Numbered from the stretch's first letter, positions 38,162-50,159 are shown. The stretch: 64,000 nucleotides of DNA from Sinonovacula constricta (GCA_007844125.1 CM017555.1:25117166-25181165), one strand, 5' to 3'. Numbers and translations are program-made. Notes: generated by a model from the sequence alone, not told the origin.

Positions 38162-41100
38162 TTAAAGTTGAAACTTGACGTCTTTGTTTGAACCTTTAAG
38201 ACTTTCCGCAGTTTTTTCATAATCTATTTCTGCATAAGAAACTGGTGGTGTTGACTGAGTTAAGTCATCAATTGAAGATGGGTGACGACTTTTAGTCACC
38301 CGTGGGGACTTTTCATCCACATTCTCTGTAGAACCACCAATATCCAGCTCTGCATAATTTAGCTTGGTCTCGCATACTGTCTCACCAAGCTGCTGTTGTG
38401 AGCTTGACTTTTCTCTCGACCCTCCTTCAATATTCTGTCCAGGAAAACTCATCTCTTCATACTGTGATAGGTCTGAAAAACTATGCCTGCTCTGTACATT
38501 CTCTTTAATCAAACACTCTGAAGGAAGTGGATTTGCTCTGGCAGTATTAAAGTTTTGAACATTCATGCAAGGCATACTCTTCTGTTTCATTAACTCTTGT
38601 GAAGGAGCAACCACAGGGTCAAGAGCTGGTCTCTTCGATACCTGACTGCCTATACTTTGACTTAAACCATTTCCTGATTTTCCATTACCACTCATGGGAA
38701 ACCCTGCCGGTCCACTGGCCTTGCGGCAACGATCGTTGCCTGGTTTTGGGGAGAAGACAGATGCGTTGCCTGGAACGCTACATTGCCTGGAGACAGCACT
38801 CTGGTTTTGAGCATCGTAGAATTGCATGTTCATCTGTCCAGAGCGGGGTGACTGCAGTGGTTTTCTTGGATCCTCATTTAATTGCCCCGTGCTGCCACCA
38901 CTAAGGGAGCTGACAGAACTATTCTTCGATGTCGCTTGGGATCGATTCCCGGACTGCTTCATTGAGGAATTAGAATCCAGCTTTCCTAATGGGTCAGAAG
39001 TCACTGACACATCAGAATCATCACAAATGTAACTAACGGGTGTCTCAGGACATGGGATATCATCTTCTGGCATAGGGGTTGTATTCTCAAGGATAAACTT
39101 CCGACTACGCTCACTGCTAGTGCTAGATGAACTCCCGGACCGGTTGTGTTTCCTTGTTGGCGGTGGTTCTGAGAAGTCAAGGTCACAATATCCTTCATCT
39201 TGAACAGGCTCTGCATGAACGGTAAGTGTGTGCTTAATAAGGAACTTAGCAGGTGCTTTGTTTTCATTAACAATGCTTTCAGTCTCACCAGCAACTTGCT
39301 TTCTATCACTTTTGATGTCAACTTTGCTTGGTTTTCCTCCAACATTACCACTGCTTACTTTCCTTTCTCTAGTAGAAGGAGTTGTGGTATTACATTCCAT
39401 AATGCTTAGTTCAGATTTTTTCATTTTCCCTCCCTTACTTTTAAGCCCCTCACAACCACTTTCACAACCAGATTTATCCTCACATTTACCAGTCTCCTTC
39501 TTAGGTTTGACCTTTTCAGAGACTGGGTTTTGACCTTTAACCTTTGGATCTGGATTGACCACAGCTAGAGATTCGGATTCTGGGCTGTGTGAAAGGTAAG
39601 ACTTTACACGATGTGGAGCTTTTACATCAAGTGTGTTACTCCCAGCACCAGTCATAGTGCTTGGATCTGCAGGGTTAAAATCCATGTATGAAAAGTTAGA
39701 GTCATCCTCATGAGGTACTGTTGAAATAGCAACATCACTTGGGAATAATGTTGCCGGATCAGCTTCCATATAATCCGATTCATCCATAGCTTTGGATTCA
39801 GCAATTCTTGGTGCTGCAGACATAACAGGCATAGTAACTGGTGAGCAGTCTATTTCAAAATAGTCATTTTCAGGCTCCTTGCATAGCCCTTTCTCTGGTT
39901 CTTTTGCCTGTGTACCGAAAAAGGCAGTTGAAGTTTTAGGAGTTGAAGAAGAGATTTGATTGTTGAACTGAGGTTTTATTGTTGGTGATAAGGGCATATC
40001 AATGCCAGGACAGTAATCCATGTAACCATCTTCTTTAGTTTGACCACTGCCACCAATTGCCCCTTTGTCACTTGTAGTGCAGGTATAGCTTTCTGAGATA
40101 GAGTCAACTAAATATTTATCAGAAAATAAATCATTTTCAGGTATTTGTTCAATTTGTTCCAGAGATGGGCCGCATTCATTTGCCAATGTTTTAGCGAGTT
40201 GTTTTTCCTCTGGCGAGCAAACTGGTGACTCATTTTTTTTAGACTTAGATTTGTTTTTTGGGCTCTTCTTTTGGCTATCTTTTCGAGACTTTCCTGACTT
40301 TGACAATTTTTGCTCATCATCACTTTTTTGCTTTAATTTTTCATCTTTCTTCCCTCGTCCAGACTTGCTGTCAACCCTTGCTCTCATTTTTTCTGTTTCT
40401 GATGTTTTAAAAGATGCATCTAGTGACTTACTATATCCATGTTGTACTTTAATGCCAGCATGGCCTCTGTGCAAGGCTTCATGGGACGCACCATACGTCC
40501 GATGTGATTCATCCAGACCGCTCCCACCACCACCAGCACCACCTGGTTGGAAAGGGACATAACTCTCGTCCTCGGATTCTTTTCCTGATCCAACTGGAGA
40601 ACGACCAGCCTTTTTCACACGGGTTAAGGAGGTAACCTTTAAATGGTTGTTTCCCTGGTTGCTAGGTGAAGGAGTCATGAAAACTTGTTTCTGGATCACT
40701 TTTCCAGAGGCTTTTATCACTTTTGCCTCATTTTTACTTGATTTTTCTACCTGCATTGGGAAGTTAATACTGGCAGGTGAAGACCCCAGACTAATACTTT
40801 GAGAAGAGGAACTGGGGGAGATTCCTCGGCTTAATGATTTTGGCACGCTTGAACCTAGTGTCATATCTACGTAACCTATAGGATCTGCACTCGGGGTAGA
40901 CATTCCGTGTATATTAGGGGAAGGAGTTTTTCTCTTCTCAAAACCCATGTCCATATAATCAGTCCCACTAATGGAGTTTTTTTTTACCTCACTTTCACGC
41001 TTTAGTGATTCACTGGAAGAATTTCTAGAGGAGGTTGAAAACTTTCCTAGAGATTCTTGCGAACGCTTGCTCTTGCTTGTAACATCAGACTGTGAAGTGG

Positions 41101-41667
41101 TTTTTACAGAGTCAAATGAATCGGTTTTTAATCCTACAGCCAGCTTGCTCATCTTTCGTTCATACTTAGATGCTTGACCGTGACTTGACGACCTTGGCCT
41201 ATGACCTTGAACATGCATGAACTGTTTTCCAAAACTTGAAGATCGTGGACGACAACCATAGCTATCACTAGCTGTCCTAGGTCTGTAGAAATCCATCTCA
41301 GCAAAACTATCTGCATCGTCTGATTTCATTGACTGACTAAGAGGACTCATGTTACTGTATGCATCTAGGTATTGACTTCGACTAGATGGGTGATCAATCT
41401 GCATTGATCGATTCTTCTGAACAATCAAATGTGGAGCACTCGAGCTCTTATTGCTATCAAGTGGTTGTTTTCTAAGTGGCTCATGGGGGGGATGGGTCCT
41501 ATGGATCTGTTTAGTAGTTGGACGACTTCCAACGGAGTATGCTCGTTTGGGAAATTCTCCAGACATAGAATCATCAGAGAGGTAACTGAAAACTTTGGCA
41601 GGTTTAAGCCCAGCACTGGACACAGGGCTTTGGCCTGATGGTGACATTGGCAGGTACGCTTCTCCAC
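38162..41667 (-). CDS. IRS1: Insulin receptor substrate, last exon (docking tail)
   Basis: IRS proteins are membrane-recruited scaffolds phosphorylated by insulin/IGF receptors to bind PI3K, Grb2 and SHP2. This 3.5-kb terminal exon begins after acceptor TTTCAATTTCAG (phase 1) and codes 1167 residues to a TAA-type stop at 38162. It holds YXXM sites YLPM, YMDM, YVDM and YEEM. Related tyrosine sites are DYFEID, DYMEAD, SYMDFN and GYCDLD. Two C-terminal sites, LNYAELD and VSYAEID, correspond to the Grb2/SHP2-type sites at the end of vertebrate IRS1. The rest is serine-rich and disordered, with many basic-Ser-Pro phosphosites. A lysine-rich segment is encoded at 40229-40366. Vertebrate IRS1 likewise has most coding sequence in one large exon. 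It is a co-orthologue of the vertebrate IRS set, and the symbol is by similarity. Confidence 0.95.
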
Positions 41668-42176
41668 CTGAAATTGAAAGGTAATAAGGAAGGTAAAGGA
41701 AATATTGTCATATAGCTGTAAGTTTTCACCATGCTACTAGTACAGAAGAGCATCAAAAACAAAGGAAAAACCAGGTTTTTCACTCTCAGAAAAGCATTAA
41801 ACTTAATATTAGTAACAATCACCTTGACCCAATTTAGCTGTAAATCAGTCTTAAATCTTCCTCTTCCCGTAAGGAAATCTACATACTTATCTAATCATCC
41901 TACATCAAACCTATCAGCTATCTGACAGAAATGAAAAAACTACCTTTAGTAACAGTGACCTTGACCTTTATACAGAATTTGGACATTAATGAACTTGCTG
42001 TCTAATATATCCTCTGTAAATGGCTATGTCATGTTTCCAGTTTCCTGTTAAGGTGTAAAATTGAATGAATTTAACTCAAACCCATGCCGTGATGGGCCAT
42101 GAAGTCAGAGGAGTCGCAAGCCTGTGACGAAACTCCTAGGTCACTATTACCCAAGCTATAAATGGTAAATACTCAC

Positions 42177-42338
42177 TTCCTCCTTCCTTGACAGTGGGTA
42201 GAGTCTGGCTGGATGGACACATGACACCCATGTCCAGATACGAAGCATCCTTTCCTGATCGGCATGGAATTGGAGCCGCAGGAGACCTAGTCCAAGCTCC
42301 ATCCATTGGCACGTAGCCAGGCCCCGGGTCAGCAGTTA
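42177..42338 (-). CDS. IRS1: Insulin receptor substrate, exon with YVPM and YLDM
   Basis: A 162-bp exon between acceptor TTTGTTACAG and donor GTGAGT, phase 1 in and phase 1 out. It encodes ADPGPGYVPMDG and DASYLDMGV, two PI3K-binding YXXM motifs. The split codons join it to both neighbours in frame. Its symmetric phase means it could be skipped or duplicated without a frameshift. Confidence 0.93.
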
Positions 42339-42533
42339 CTGTAACAAAGTTATAGTGTGGATACTGACAGAGTGAACAATGAATTTGTTCAACGGTAATA
42401 GGTCACAGAGACAAAGTTCATTGGAAAAAAATCACAAAGGAGTCAAATTTAAGATCAAAGATAAAAGGCCACAAATTTAAAAAATGAAGAGTAAAAGACA
42501 CACAGGGAAAGCCATACAGGAAAGGTAACAGAA

Positions 42534-43577
42534 AACAAGAGCCATGATGGCCATTAATCGCTCACCTGAAGAAACAGTCTTTTACTTGGCTCATATCAGG
42601 AGTTAAGTAATTGACAGATATTTATTAAGAGATATTTAACTTAGAATTTTTTGGTGAAGATTGGACCATTAGTGTGGCCACTGGGCTGATAACATTTTCT
42701 AGCATTTTACCTAGTGACCTACTGAATCCATGCGACCCACTTCAAAACATATCTAAGATTTCATACTGAAAAACATTCTTGCCAACTTTGTGAAGATTGG
42801 GCCATCAATTTGGCCTCTAAGCATTTTCAAAAGGTTTTTCTAAAATCTAACCTAGTGTCCTAGTTTTTGACCCCACGTGACCTTGTTAAAAACTAACCCA
42901 AGACTTCTTACAGGCAAACATTCTGGCTAAATTTAGTGTAGATTGGGCCATTAGGGTGGTCTGTAATGTATTGTTTATACACTTATCCAAGATTTCATGC
43001 AGACAAACATTCTAACCAATTTTGAAGATTGGGCTATCAATGTGGTCTCTAGTGTGTTCACAAGCTTTTTTCTAAGATGTGATCTAGTGACCTACTTTTG
43101 ACCCCACGTGACCCAATGACGGACTCATCCAAGATTTCATACAGACAAACATTCTGACCAAGTTTGGTGAAGATTGGTCAATAAATAAATGTGACCACTA
43201 GTGTGTTTGCAAGCTTTTTTCCAAGATTTGACCTAGTAACCTACTTTTTACCTCACTTGATCCAGTTATGAACTCATCCAAGATTTCATGCAGCCAAACA
43301 TTCTGATAAAATTTGATGAAGATTGGGTCATAATTGAGGTCTTTAGTGAGTTAACAAACTTTTTCTAAAATTTGACCTAGTGACCTACCTTTTGACCCAC
43401 TAACGAACTCAATGCAAATAAACATTCTGACCAAGTTTGATGAAGATTAGATAATAACTGTAGCCTCTAGCATGATCACAAGCTAAATTGTTGATGCCCC
43501 ATGACGGAAGACAGAAGCCAGATGCAGTGGTATCAGAAAAGCTCACCTTGAGCACGTAGTGCTCAGGTGAGCTAAAA
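42534..43577 (+). mobile_element. ~145-bp-monomer element, copy 3 (IRS intron)
   Basis: The 5' end AAGAGCCATGATGGCC is followed by CGCTCACCTG. About six diverged monomers (GACCTACTTTTGACCCCAC-like) follow. The 3' end is a near-perfect hairpin, AGCTCACCTTGAGCAC then GTGCTCAGGTGAGCT (43540-43573). It sits in the intron between the 42.2-kb and 45.5-kb IRS exons, antisense to the gene. Confidence 0.85.
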
Positions 43578-45407
43578 ATATTAAGGGTTAAAGGTCATGG
43601 GTAAAAGGCCAAAGATAAAAGTTTTAAGGATAAAAGAGCCAGTTGCAGAGTTAATAACAAGAAAGCAAAGTAAAAGCAGATACAGATAAATAAAAGATTA
43701 TGATGCAAAGGAATAAGTAACAAGTCAAAGGAAAGTCACACAACACACAAGGTAAGTAAAAAAATGTACATTAATTTGTTAAGTATATTTGAATCATACT
43801 TGAATATTCGGAACAAATTTATATCAGAGTGGCATATAACAAGATAATTTGTCATAACGATAAGTGTATTTACTTATTCTAAAATGTTTTATTTCTGCAA
43901 TAAATGAAAAGACTAGCCATACTTTATGCAGAAGTGGCAGTAGATTTTTTTTTATATTTTAGCATAGATTTGGTTTTAAAAGGATTCCTTCTTTTGCATA
44001 GACCTGAAGTGATGTCTTTTCACTCGGTCAGCAGTAATTTGCAAGAGAATAAGGTCAATGAAGAATGCTAGTAAATGTATGAACCATGTCATTGTTTCTT
44101 AACAATGTGTATTGATAAGAACATTTGAACTCTTATGACAAAACTATACAATAAACAGTCAACATTAAGATGACTTGCAAAGCCCCCTATAATTTACACA
44201 TAATTAAATTGTCACCTTAAACTTAAAGAGTCTTTTTTGTTCTGTGTTATTTCTCCAAACAAAAACATTTACAGTTTAAAGACATTTTGCATAAATGTAT
44301 AATGACTGCTTTGTGTTATATATCACTTGGTAAGCTAAAGGAGCTTCTTAAGCTTCTATTAGTGATAACGTACGATTTAGTAAGACCATATAATAATTTT
44401 ATTGTACGAAATTGTAAAACAAATAGAAAATAGTTCACAAATTTAATATTTTACTCTACTAAACACAACAATGTCAACAAAGTTCTATGAACTGATCTTA
44501 TAAACTACATTAATATGTAATCAAGGTATATTTAGAAGGACCAGATGCAGGTGATACTGGAATGACTTTAATACAAGGCAGGTTTGATTTAGGGAAATCG
44601 TTCAAGTTTACAGCCAGTTGAGGGTTTTGATTGTGATTGGCTGATTATTAAGGGAGTATTGCCTGGACATTAATCGGAAACCATAACATGTCAATTAGGG
44701 ACATTTCGTAATACATGTATATATATTTACAAATTGTAAGCTAATGATGTTTAGGCATGTTAAGTCAACCTGTGATGAACAACTAAAAAATCTGTAAATT
44801 TGAACTTGTCATCCAGAAAAAACATAGGTAAAACACAGAGCAGAAGATTGCAGTGACAGAAAGTAGCAGATGTCGTGATATTGTATAGGAATAAAATAAC
44901 AAAAAAGTAGAAGGACAAAAACAGAAAGAAACTGCAATTAAAGTTTTCTTGACAGTGATCTAGTTGTATTTTCTAAAAGTAAAAAAAAGTTCTGGTGGGC
45001 TGTTATAAAAAGTAAAGCCTTATATAATGTATCACATTTATTACATGTGCTCCAGCCTATACATTAGACTGTCTATATCTTAGAAGATCCTTGTTTTGTT
45101 TTGAATGCATATTCTTTTTCCTGGTGAGTGAAAGGTTGCAATTCTGTACATATCCTCTCACAAGATACATACAAGACAGGAGATTGTTTCCAAGATGGAA
45201 TAACCCCTAGAAGGAGATTTAAGTGGGTCAAGTTAAACAGGTCAAAGTTCAACAAGGTGGAAGTGCAACTGTCTTTATCAGAAGGCAAACATATTCTTCC
45301 AGGTTTTTAATATCAGGGTTAAAAAACATTATCACATCAAATTATGTGTAGTGTGGCTTATTTATAAGTGGTGTTTAAGCTTTGATTGCTAGATGTAGCA
45401 TCATGCA
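43578..45407. other. IRS intron, nothing further recognised
   Basis: AT-rich intronic sequence. ORFs at 45073-45310 are short and on both strands, with no domain. Confidence 0.6.
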
Positions 45408-45490
45408 TTTACCTCTCATTCACCATCTGAGGTGCCTATTCTGTCAAGGGTCATGTCCAAAATAAAATTTAGTGTTATGTATCCTAGAGC
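45408..45490 (-). pseudogene. Decayed copy of the three-YXXM IRS exon (a)
   Basis: The minus strand reads LDMTLDRIGTSDGE then a stop, matching YLDMTPGYTGTSGD of the exon 45542-45718, with a deletion joining its two motifs. The donor GAGAG/GTAAATG is preserved. It lies about 50 bp downstream of the functional exon. Confidence 0.7.
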
Positions 45491-45541
45491 TACACTGCAG
45501 TGCAACCTACAGCTTTTGAGCTGTATTTCCCTTCATATTAC

Positions 45542-45718
45542 CTCTCATTCCAGGGGTCATCTCCATGTATCCATTATCCCCTGAGGTGCCTGTGTAGCCA
45601 GGAGTCATATCTAAATAGCAGGCAACCGAGGAAGGACTGTTCACCTGACTGCCAGGCTGCATGTCCATGTAACCTTCTGATGCAGAGTGCATCTCATAGC
45701 CATCCGAACAAGACGAAC
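45542..45718 (-). CDS. IRS1: Insulin receptor substrate, exon with three YXXM motifs
   Basis: A 177-bp exon with acceptor TTGTATTTTAG and donor GAG/GTAATA, phase 1 in and out. It encodes SDGYEMHSASEGYMDMQPG, then ACYLDMTPG and NGYMEMTPG. The Y-x-x-M-x-P-G spacing repeated three times suggests internal duplication. Decayed copies of parts of this exon lie on both sides (45408-45490, 46478-46590, 46591-46690). Confidence 0.94.
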
Positions 45719-46034
45719 CTAAAATACAAGTAATGGTCAAGATGTGCTTCTTTTTTCACATTTCTCTTTTACAACATTTTTGAAACACCTCTTCCATTAT
45801 GAGTTTTCCTTCTGGCCTCAAAGGTCATCAAACACTTCGTGCATAAAGGAAATAATCAATGTATGGAGTTTTTAAGGAATGCCTTCAGGCTAAGAATTGT
45901 GTATTGCAATTTAATAACAGTGATGAAGACTAAATAAAAATTGAAAAATTATTTAATGATTGTAATTAAATGATGAGATTTGTCTTTTCAGATAAATGAA
46001 CAGTAAGGATGAATACAGAAAGAAGACCCGAAAC

Positions 46035-46185
46035 AAAAGTCTGGGTAGAACCCTTGGCACACAGCAGGTCACCCTTCCCACATTAAGCCATTTGCCTCGA
46101 TCGGGACTCGAAGCTACACGGTGAGGCTAAGTGGTCAGAGTTAAAAGTCAGTGACTCTACCACTAAGCCACAAGTGCCCCCAAAC
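46035..46185 (-). mobile_element. tRNA-headed SINE fragment (second family), minus strand
   Basis: On the minus strand, TGGCTTAGTGGTAGAGTC (A box) and GCTTCGAGTCCCGATCG (B box) are followed by GACCTGCTGTGTGCCAAGGG and TTCTACCCAGACTTTTG. This matches the fragment at 11890-12030 on the other strand. It lies within an IRS intron. The AGCTGGAAGTTGCCAATA sequence at 46371 and a similar one at 49368 resemble SINE 3' regions. Confidence 0.72.
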
Positions 46186-46477
46186 AAACAATTGACAAGG
46201 TTACATTTATAATCATATTGATGGTTCTTGTTACAATACTACATGACTGTTTCTATAATGGTTTAAATCCCTATTTGTGAGATAATCATTCAAGTGAGAC
46301 TGTCAAGCTCACCTGAGACAATATGTGGGTTCTACTCAGGTATTTTGTCTGGGCCTTCTGCTGCTAACGACAGCTGGAAGTTGCCAATAAATACAATGCC
46401 AGAGGTCCCCTGAGGTGATGATGCAACCGGCAGCCATGTTCAAAGAATTAGAATCAGTGCTGTTAACACTGTTTTTG

Positions 46478-46690
46478 TCTTATTTTTTTTTCTCATTCTA
46501 GGAGTCATCTCAGTGTATACATTATACCCTAACAGCCTGTGTAGCTTAAAGTTTTGTCCAAAAAATACAATTTGGTGCTGGGAAACTTTTTTTCCCAATA
46601 TTTTATTCATAATTCCAGGGGTCATCTCAATGTAGTTATTATTTGTGCATCTGTGCAGCCAGGAGACAGGTTCAGTGGCAGTGCTAGCGT
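46478..46690 (-). pseudogene. Two further decayed copies of the three-YXXM IRS exon (b, c)
   Basis: One copy (46478-46590) reads YNVYTEMTPRMR, the other (46591-46690) NNNYIEMTPGIM. Both correspond to NGYMEMTPGMR of the exon 45542-45718. Nucleotide similarity extends into flanking bases (TCTCATTC..GGAGTCATCTC). Both have lost the splice donor, so they are unlikely to be spliced, although an ORF (46440-46712) still spans them. Confidence 0.7.
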
Positions 46691-46786
46691 GAGTGCAATT
46701 AATGCCATACAAAATTTGACAGACAGTTTAATATTATAAAAAAGGAACTAGAAGAAACTGCAGAATGAAAGGTAAACTTCACTTGC

Positions 46787-47028
46787 CTGGTCTGTCCATA
46801 AACCGTGTGGGTGAAGAAGCACCGGAGTGACCTGTGGGTGTCATGGGTAAATAATCACTTCCCTGACCAGGACGCTCTGCTTGCGAGTTGGTTGGTGATG
46901 GTGTCTTTGAGTTTTGACCTGGTGTCATGGCAATATAATCATTACTCTCAATCTCATTATCACTCTCTTCTTCCTCGTCATCATAGATGCACTCAGACTT
47001 TGGTTCAGGAGTCATGGATCGCAGACTC
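46787..47028 (-). CDS. IRS1: Insulin receptor substrate, exon with YIAM and YLPM; GC donor
   Basis: A 242-bp exon entering in phase 2 after TCCTTAACAG and leaving in phase 1. It encodes SLRSMTPEPKSECIYDDEEE, an acidic stretch, then NDYIAMTPG and SDYLPMTPT. The RSMTPEP segment matches the SFRSVTPDS region of vertebrate IRS1. The donor is CCAG/GCAAGT, a GC-AG intron. No GT alternative gives the required phase, and GC donors usually carry just this strong consensus. Confidence 0.93.
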
Positions 47029-47748
47029 CTGTTAAGGATAGAAGGGTTGAAGATTTAGGAAAGTCAGCCTTGAATAAAAAAAATGGAAGGATTATGAAAT
47101 CAACAGTGGTTTTCTTTGAATTATAAATAAACTGTGCATGACATATTCAAGATCATCCTCAATTCTACCCAACATGTGACAGAGCTTTGCATAAGACGGA
47201 AATGACGCAAATATGCTTTGGTTGACTACGGTCTCTGCAGCTGCTGATTCTGCTTCTATTACCATAACCTCATCTACTATTGATATATGAGATAAAATAC
47301 AAAGACGGTGTATTGGTACGCTAATCTTTATCTTACAATAGGGTATAACCTTTGCTGTTACATCTAAAATCATACGTATCTATTATCTATTTTCTTCAGA
47401 ACACATAAAAATGTTCTGTGTGAGTACTCATTAGAATAAGTCTGGTGAAAAGATCAAAGAGGAACCATTAACTAAAGATTTTTACGGACATTTTATTTCG
47501 AGCTGAGGAGAAAATAATGGGATGCATATACCAAGAGTGTCAAATTTTTTTAGCTTCATCTTTTTCTTTAACAGACTTTGTATTGTTTTTATATTTAGAT
47601 AATAATTGATAATCTCCAAGTTATGTAAGAATTTTTACCAATAAAGGCACTACAAAAAGCTAATACATAGTGCTATCCAATAAAGCAGTCACCACATCAT
47701 TCTAAAAAATCAGAAGTACTATTCATGGAGAGGAAGAAAGTCCATTGT
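47029..47748. other. IRS intron; one coding-like minus-strand ORF
   Basis: The ORF at 47092-47373 reads IVDEVMVIEAESAAAETVVN then QSIFASFPSYAKLCHMLGRI, less AT-biased than its surroundings. It has no recognised domain and no splice consensus that would join the IRS frame. It may be an inserted gene fragment. Confidence 0.35.
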
Positions 47749-48978
47749 AACCAAGTACATACAGGAGCAGGTCTTATGGTACCAAGTATGTACACAAGTA
47801 CGTCTGATAGTACCAAGTATGTACAGGAGCATGTCTGATGGTACCAAGTACGTACAGGGGCATGTATAATGGTACCAAGTATGTACAAGGGCATGTCTGA
47901 TGGTACCAAGTACGTACAGGAGCAGGTCTGATGGTACCAAGTACGTACAGGGGCATGTCTGATGGTATCAAGTATGTACAGGAGCAGGTCTGATGGTACC
48001 AAGTATGTACAGGAGCATGGCTGATGGTATCAAGTATGTACAGGAGCATGTCTGATGGTACCAAGTATGTACAGGAGCATGTCTGATGGTATCAAGTATG
48101 TACAGGAGCATGTCTGTTGGTACCGAGTATGTACAGGAGCATGTCTGATGGTACCAAGTATATACAGGAGCATGTCTGAGGGTACCAAGTACATAGAGGA
48201 GCAGGTCCGATGGTACCAAGTATGTACAGGAGCAGGTCTGATGGTACCAAGTATATACAGAAGCAGGTCTGATGGTATCAAGTATGTACAGGAGCATGCC
48301 TGATGGTATCAAGTATGTACAGGAGCATGTTTGATGGTACCAAGTATGTACAGGAGCAGGTCTGATAGTATCAAGTATATACAGGAGCATGTGTGATGGT
48401 ACCAAGTATGTACAGGAGCATGTGTGATGGTATCAAGTATGTACAGGAGCATGTTTGATGGTATCAAGTATGTACAGGAGCATGTGTGATGGTACCAAGT
48501 ATGTACAGGAGCATGTGTGATGGTATCAAGTATGTACAGGAGCATGTGTGATGGTACCAAGTATATACAGGAGCAGGTCTGATGGTATCAAGTATGTGCA
48601 GGAGTATGTTTGATGGTACCAAGTACATACAGGAGCATGTCTGATGGTACCAAGTACGTACAAGAGCATGTTTGATAGTATCAAGTATATAAAGAAGCAT
48701 GCCTGATGGTACCAAGTATGTACAGGAGCATGTTTGATGGTACCAAGTATGTACAGGAGCATGTGTGATGGTACCAAATATGAACAGGAGCATGTTTGAT
48801 AGTATCAAGTATATAAAGAAGCATGCCTGATGGTACCAAGTATGTACAGGAGCATGTGTGATGGTACCAAATATGAACAGGAGCATGTTTGATAGTATCA
48901 AGTATATAAAGAAGCATGCCTGATGGTACCAAGTATGTACAGGAGCATGTTTGATGGTACCAAGCATGTACAGGAGCT
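47749..48978. repeat. 31-bp minisatellite, about 40 copies (IRS intron)
   Basis: The unit is GGTACCAAGTATGTACAGGA followed by GCATGTCTGAT, with GTATCAAG and CAGGTCTGAT variants. It keeps several frames open because three units make 31 codons. The ORFs of 83-178 codons here are not genes. A block containing ATATAAAGAAGCATGCC starts at about 48671, 48795 and 48888 (124 and 93 bp apart, four and three units), which shows higher-order amplification. Confidence 0.97.
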
Positions 48979-49082
48979 CATTTTTTCTATAAATTTGCAT
49001 GTGTGTATGTCTATTGCAGGTTAAAATTCTTCTTATGTTGGTATTCTGAACTATTTTCCTATGCTTCTAATAATACACTCAC

Positions 49083-49226
49083 GAGAAGGAGTTTTCTGGG
49101 GTCATCACCCCAGTGTTTTGGTAGTAAATCCCATCGATGTTGTCAGAGTGATGACTCATGTCAGATGTACGAGACCCAACACTGCCGGTTCGATTTCGAG
49201 AACACTTCAAATAGCTCTCAGGTAGA
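49083..49226 (-). CDS. IRS1: Insulin receptor substrate, linker exon
   Basis: A 144-bp exon with acceptor TATTTTTCAG and donor GTGAGT, phase 2 in and out. It encodes LPESYLKCSRNRTGSVGSR, then TSDMSHHSDN and GIYYQNTGVMTPENSF. It is the serine-rich linker following the PTB domain and corresponds loosely to the SGSPSDGG region of vertebrate IRS1. GIYYQNTGVM contains a possible extra tyrosine site. Confidence 0.87.
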
Positions 49227-50159
49227 CTGAAAAATATAATAAAAGAATAAACTTTGGATAGTAGATCTGGTCACTGTGAAAACTTTCAGGTGATGAGGTC
49301 TTTCAGTTGAACAGCGTTGTGCCAGTGGTTTCCCCAAGTCAACTGTCTGGGACTTTTCTTCAGCAATAGCTGGACATTGCCAATATGATTACAGTTGTGT
49401 TGGTGTGATAGAGTAGTAAAAAATACCAAACCAGACTACTTCTACTACACCATATAATAATGATACATTTTTGTATTCATTGAGATTAAACAGTTGACTA
49501 TTGAGATTGCATTTTAACTTGGCAAAAATGTAACTACCTATACAAAAAAGTAAATATTCACTATTCTACTAAGAAGGATGGCTGTGATGTATCTGGGCTC
49601 CATAGTCGAATACAACATCATTCCATGATTACAATTTTATTAATGAAAGTTGCATATTACAATCTAACAACAGTGAGGTATTAATACCTCTCTCTAACGC
49701 ATTCAAATCGAAACTATTCTCCCTAGCTCATCCCAATTCCTTTCCTTATTCTTCACTCCTTAAATATATAAAAAACTGCTCATCCGAACTGAGCTCGCAT
49801 ATATTTTTGACAATTGTGTCATTCCTACAGTGCCCAACCCACGCTTCCCGCCTATATTTTGACGTATGCATCAATCATGGCCCTGAATCATGCCTCTCTA
49901 TTGCCATTTAACTACTTTTCTGTGTGTCATAGTATATTTCCTTGTTTTGATTATTAATCATGTCATTTTTTTTCAGGCTTTAAGTAAACTTTATGCACTC
50001 AGTTTAATTAAATGGCATGATGTCTTTAACTAGCCAATTATAACCAATTATTATTTAACAGAAAACTAATTATCATGATAATATTATATTACATGAATGA
50101 ATGAATGTTTGTTGTGGAAAACTTTCAGTTTTCTATCAAACATGGAGAACAAATTTATG
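49227..50159. other. IRS intron
   Basis: It contains a short SINE-like 3' piece at about 49270-49410 (GCTGGACATTGCCAATATGA). Otherwise nothing was recognised. Confidence 0.5.

Noticed and set aside
38364..41638. Plus-strand ORFs and other minus-frame ORFs inside the big IRS exon
   Set aside because: Shadows of the IRS reading frame. Low-complexity serine codons give open antisense frames.
47092..47373. An extra IRS exon or independent gene
   Set aside because: Composition looks coding-like, but there is no acceptor/donor pair with the right phase and no similarity to IRS. The surrounding exons already join in frame without it.
47697..49000. Many 70-180-codon ORFs with LLYILGTIRHAPVHTWYH-type repeats
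   Set aside because: Product of the 31-bp minisatellite. Three units equal 31 codons, so several frames stay open.
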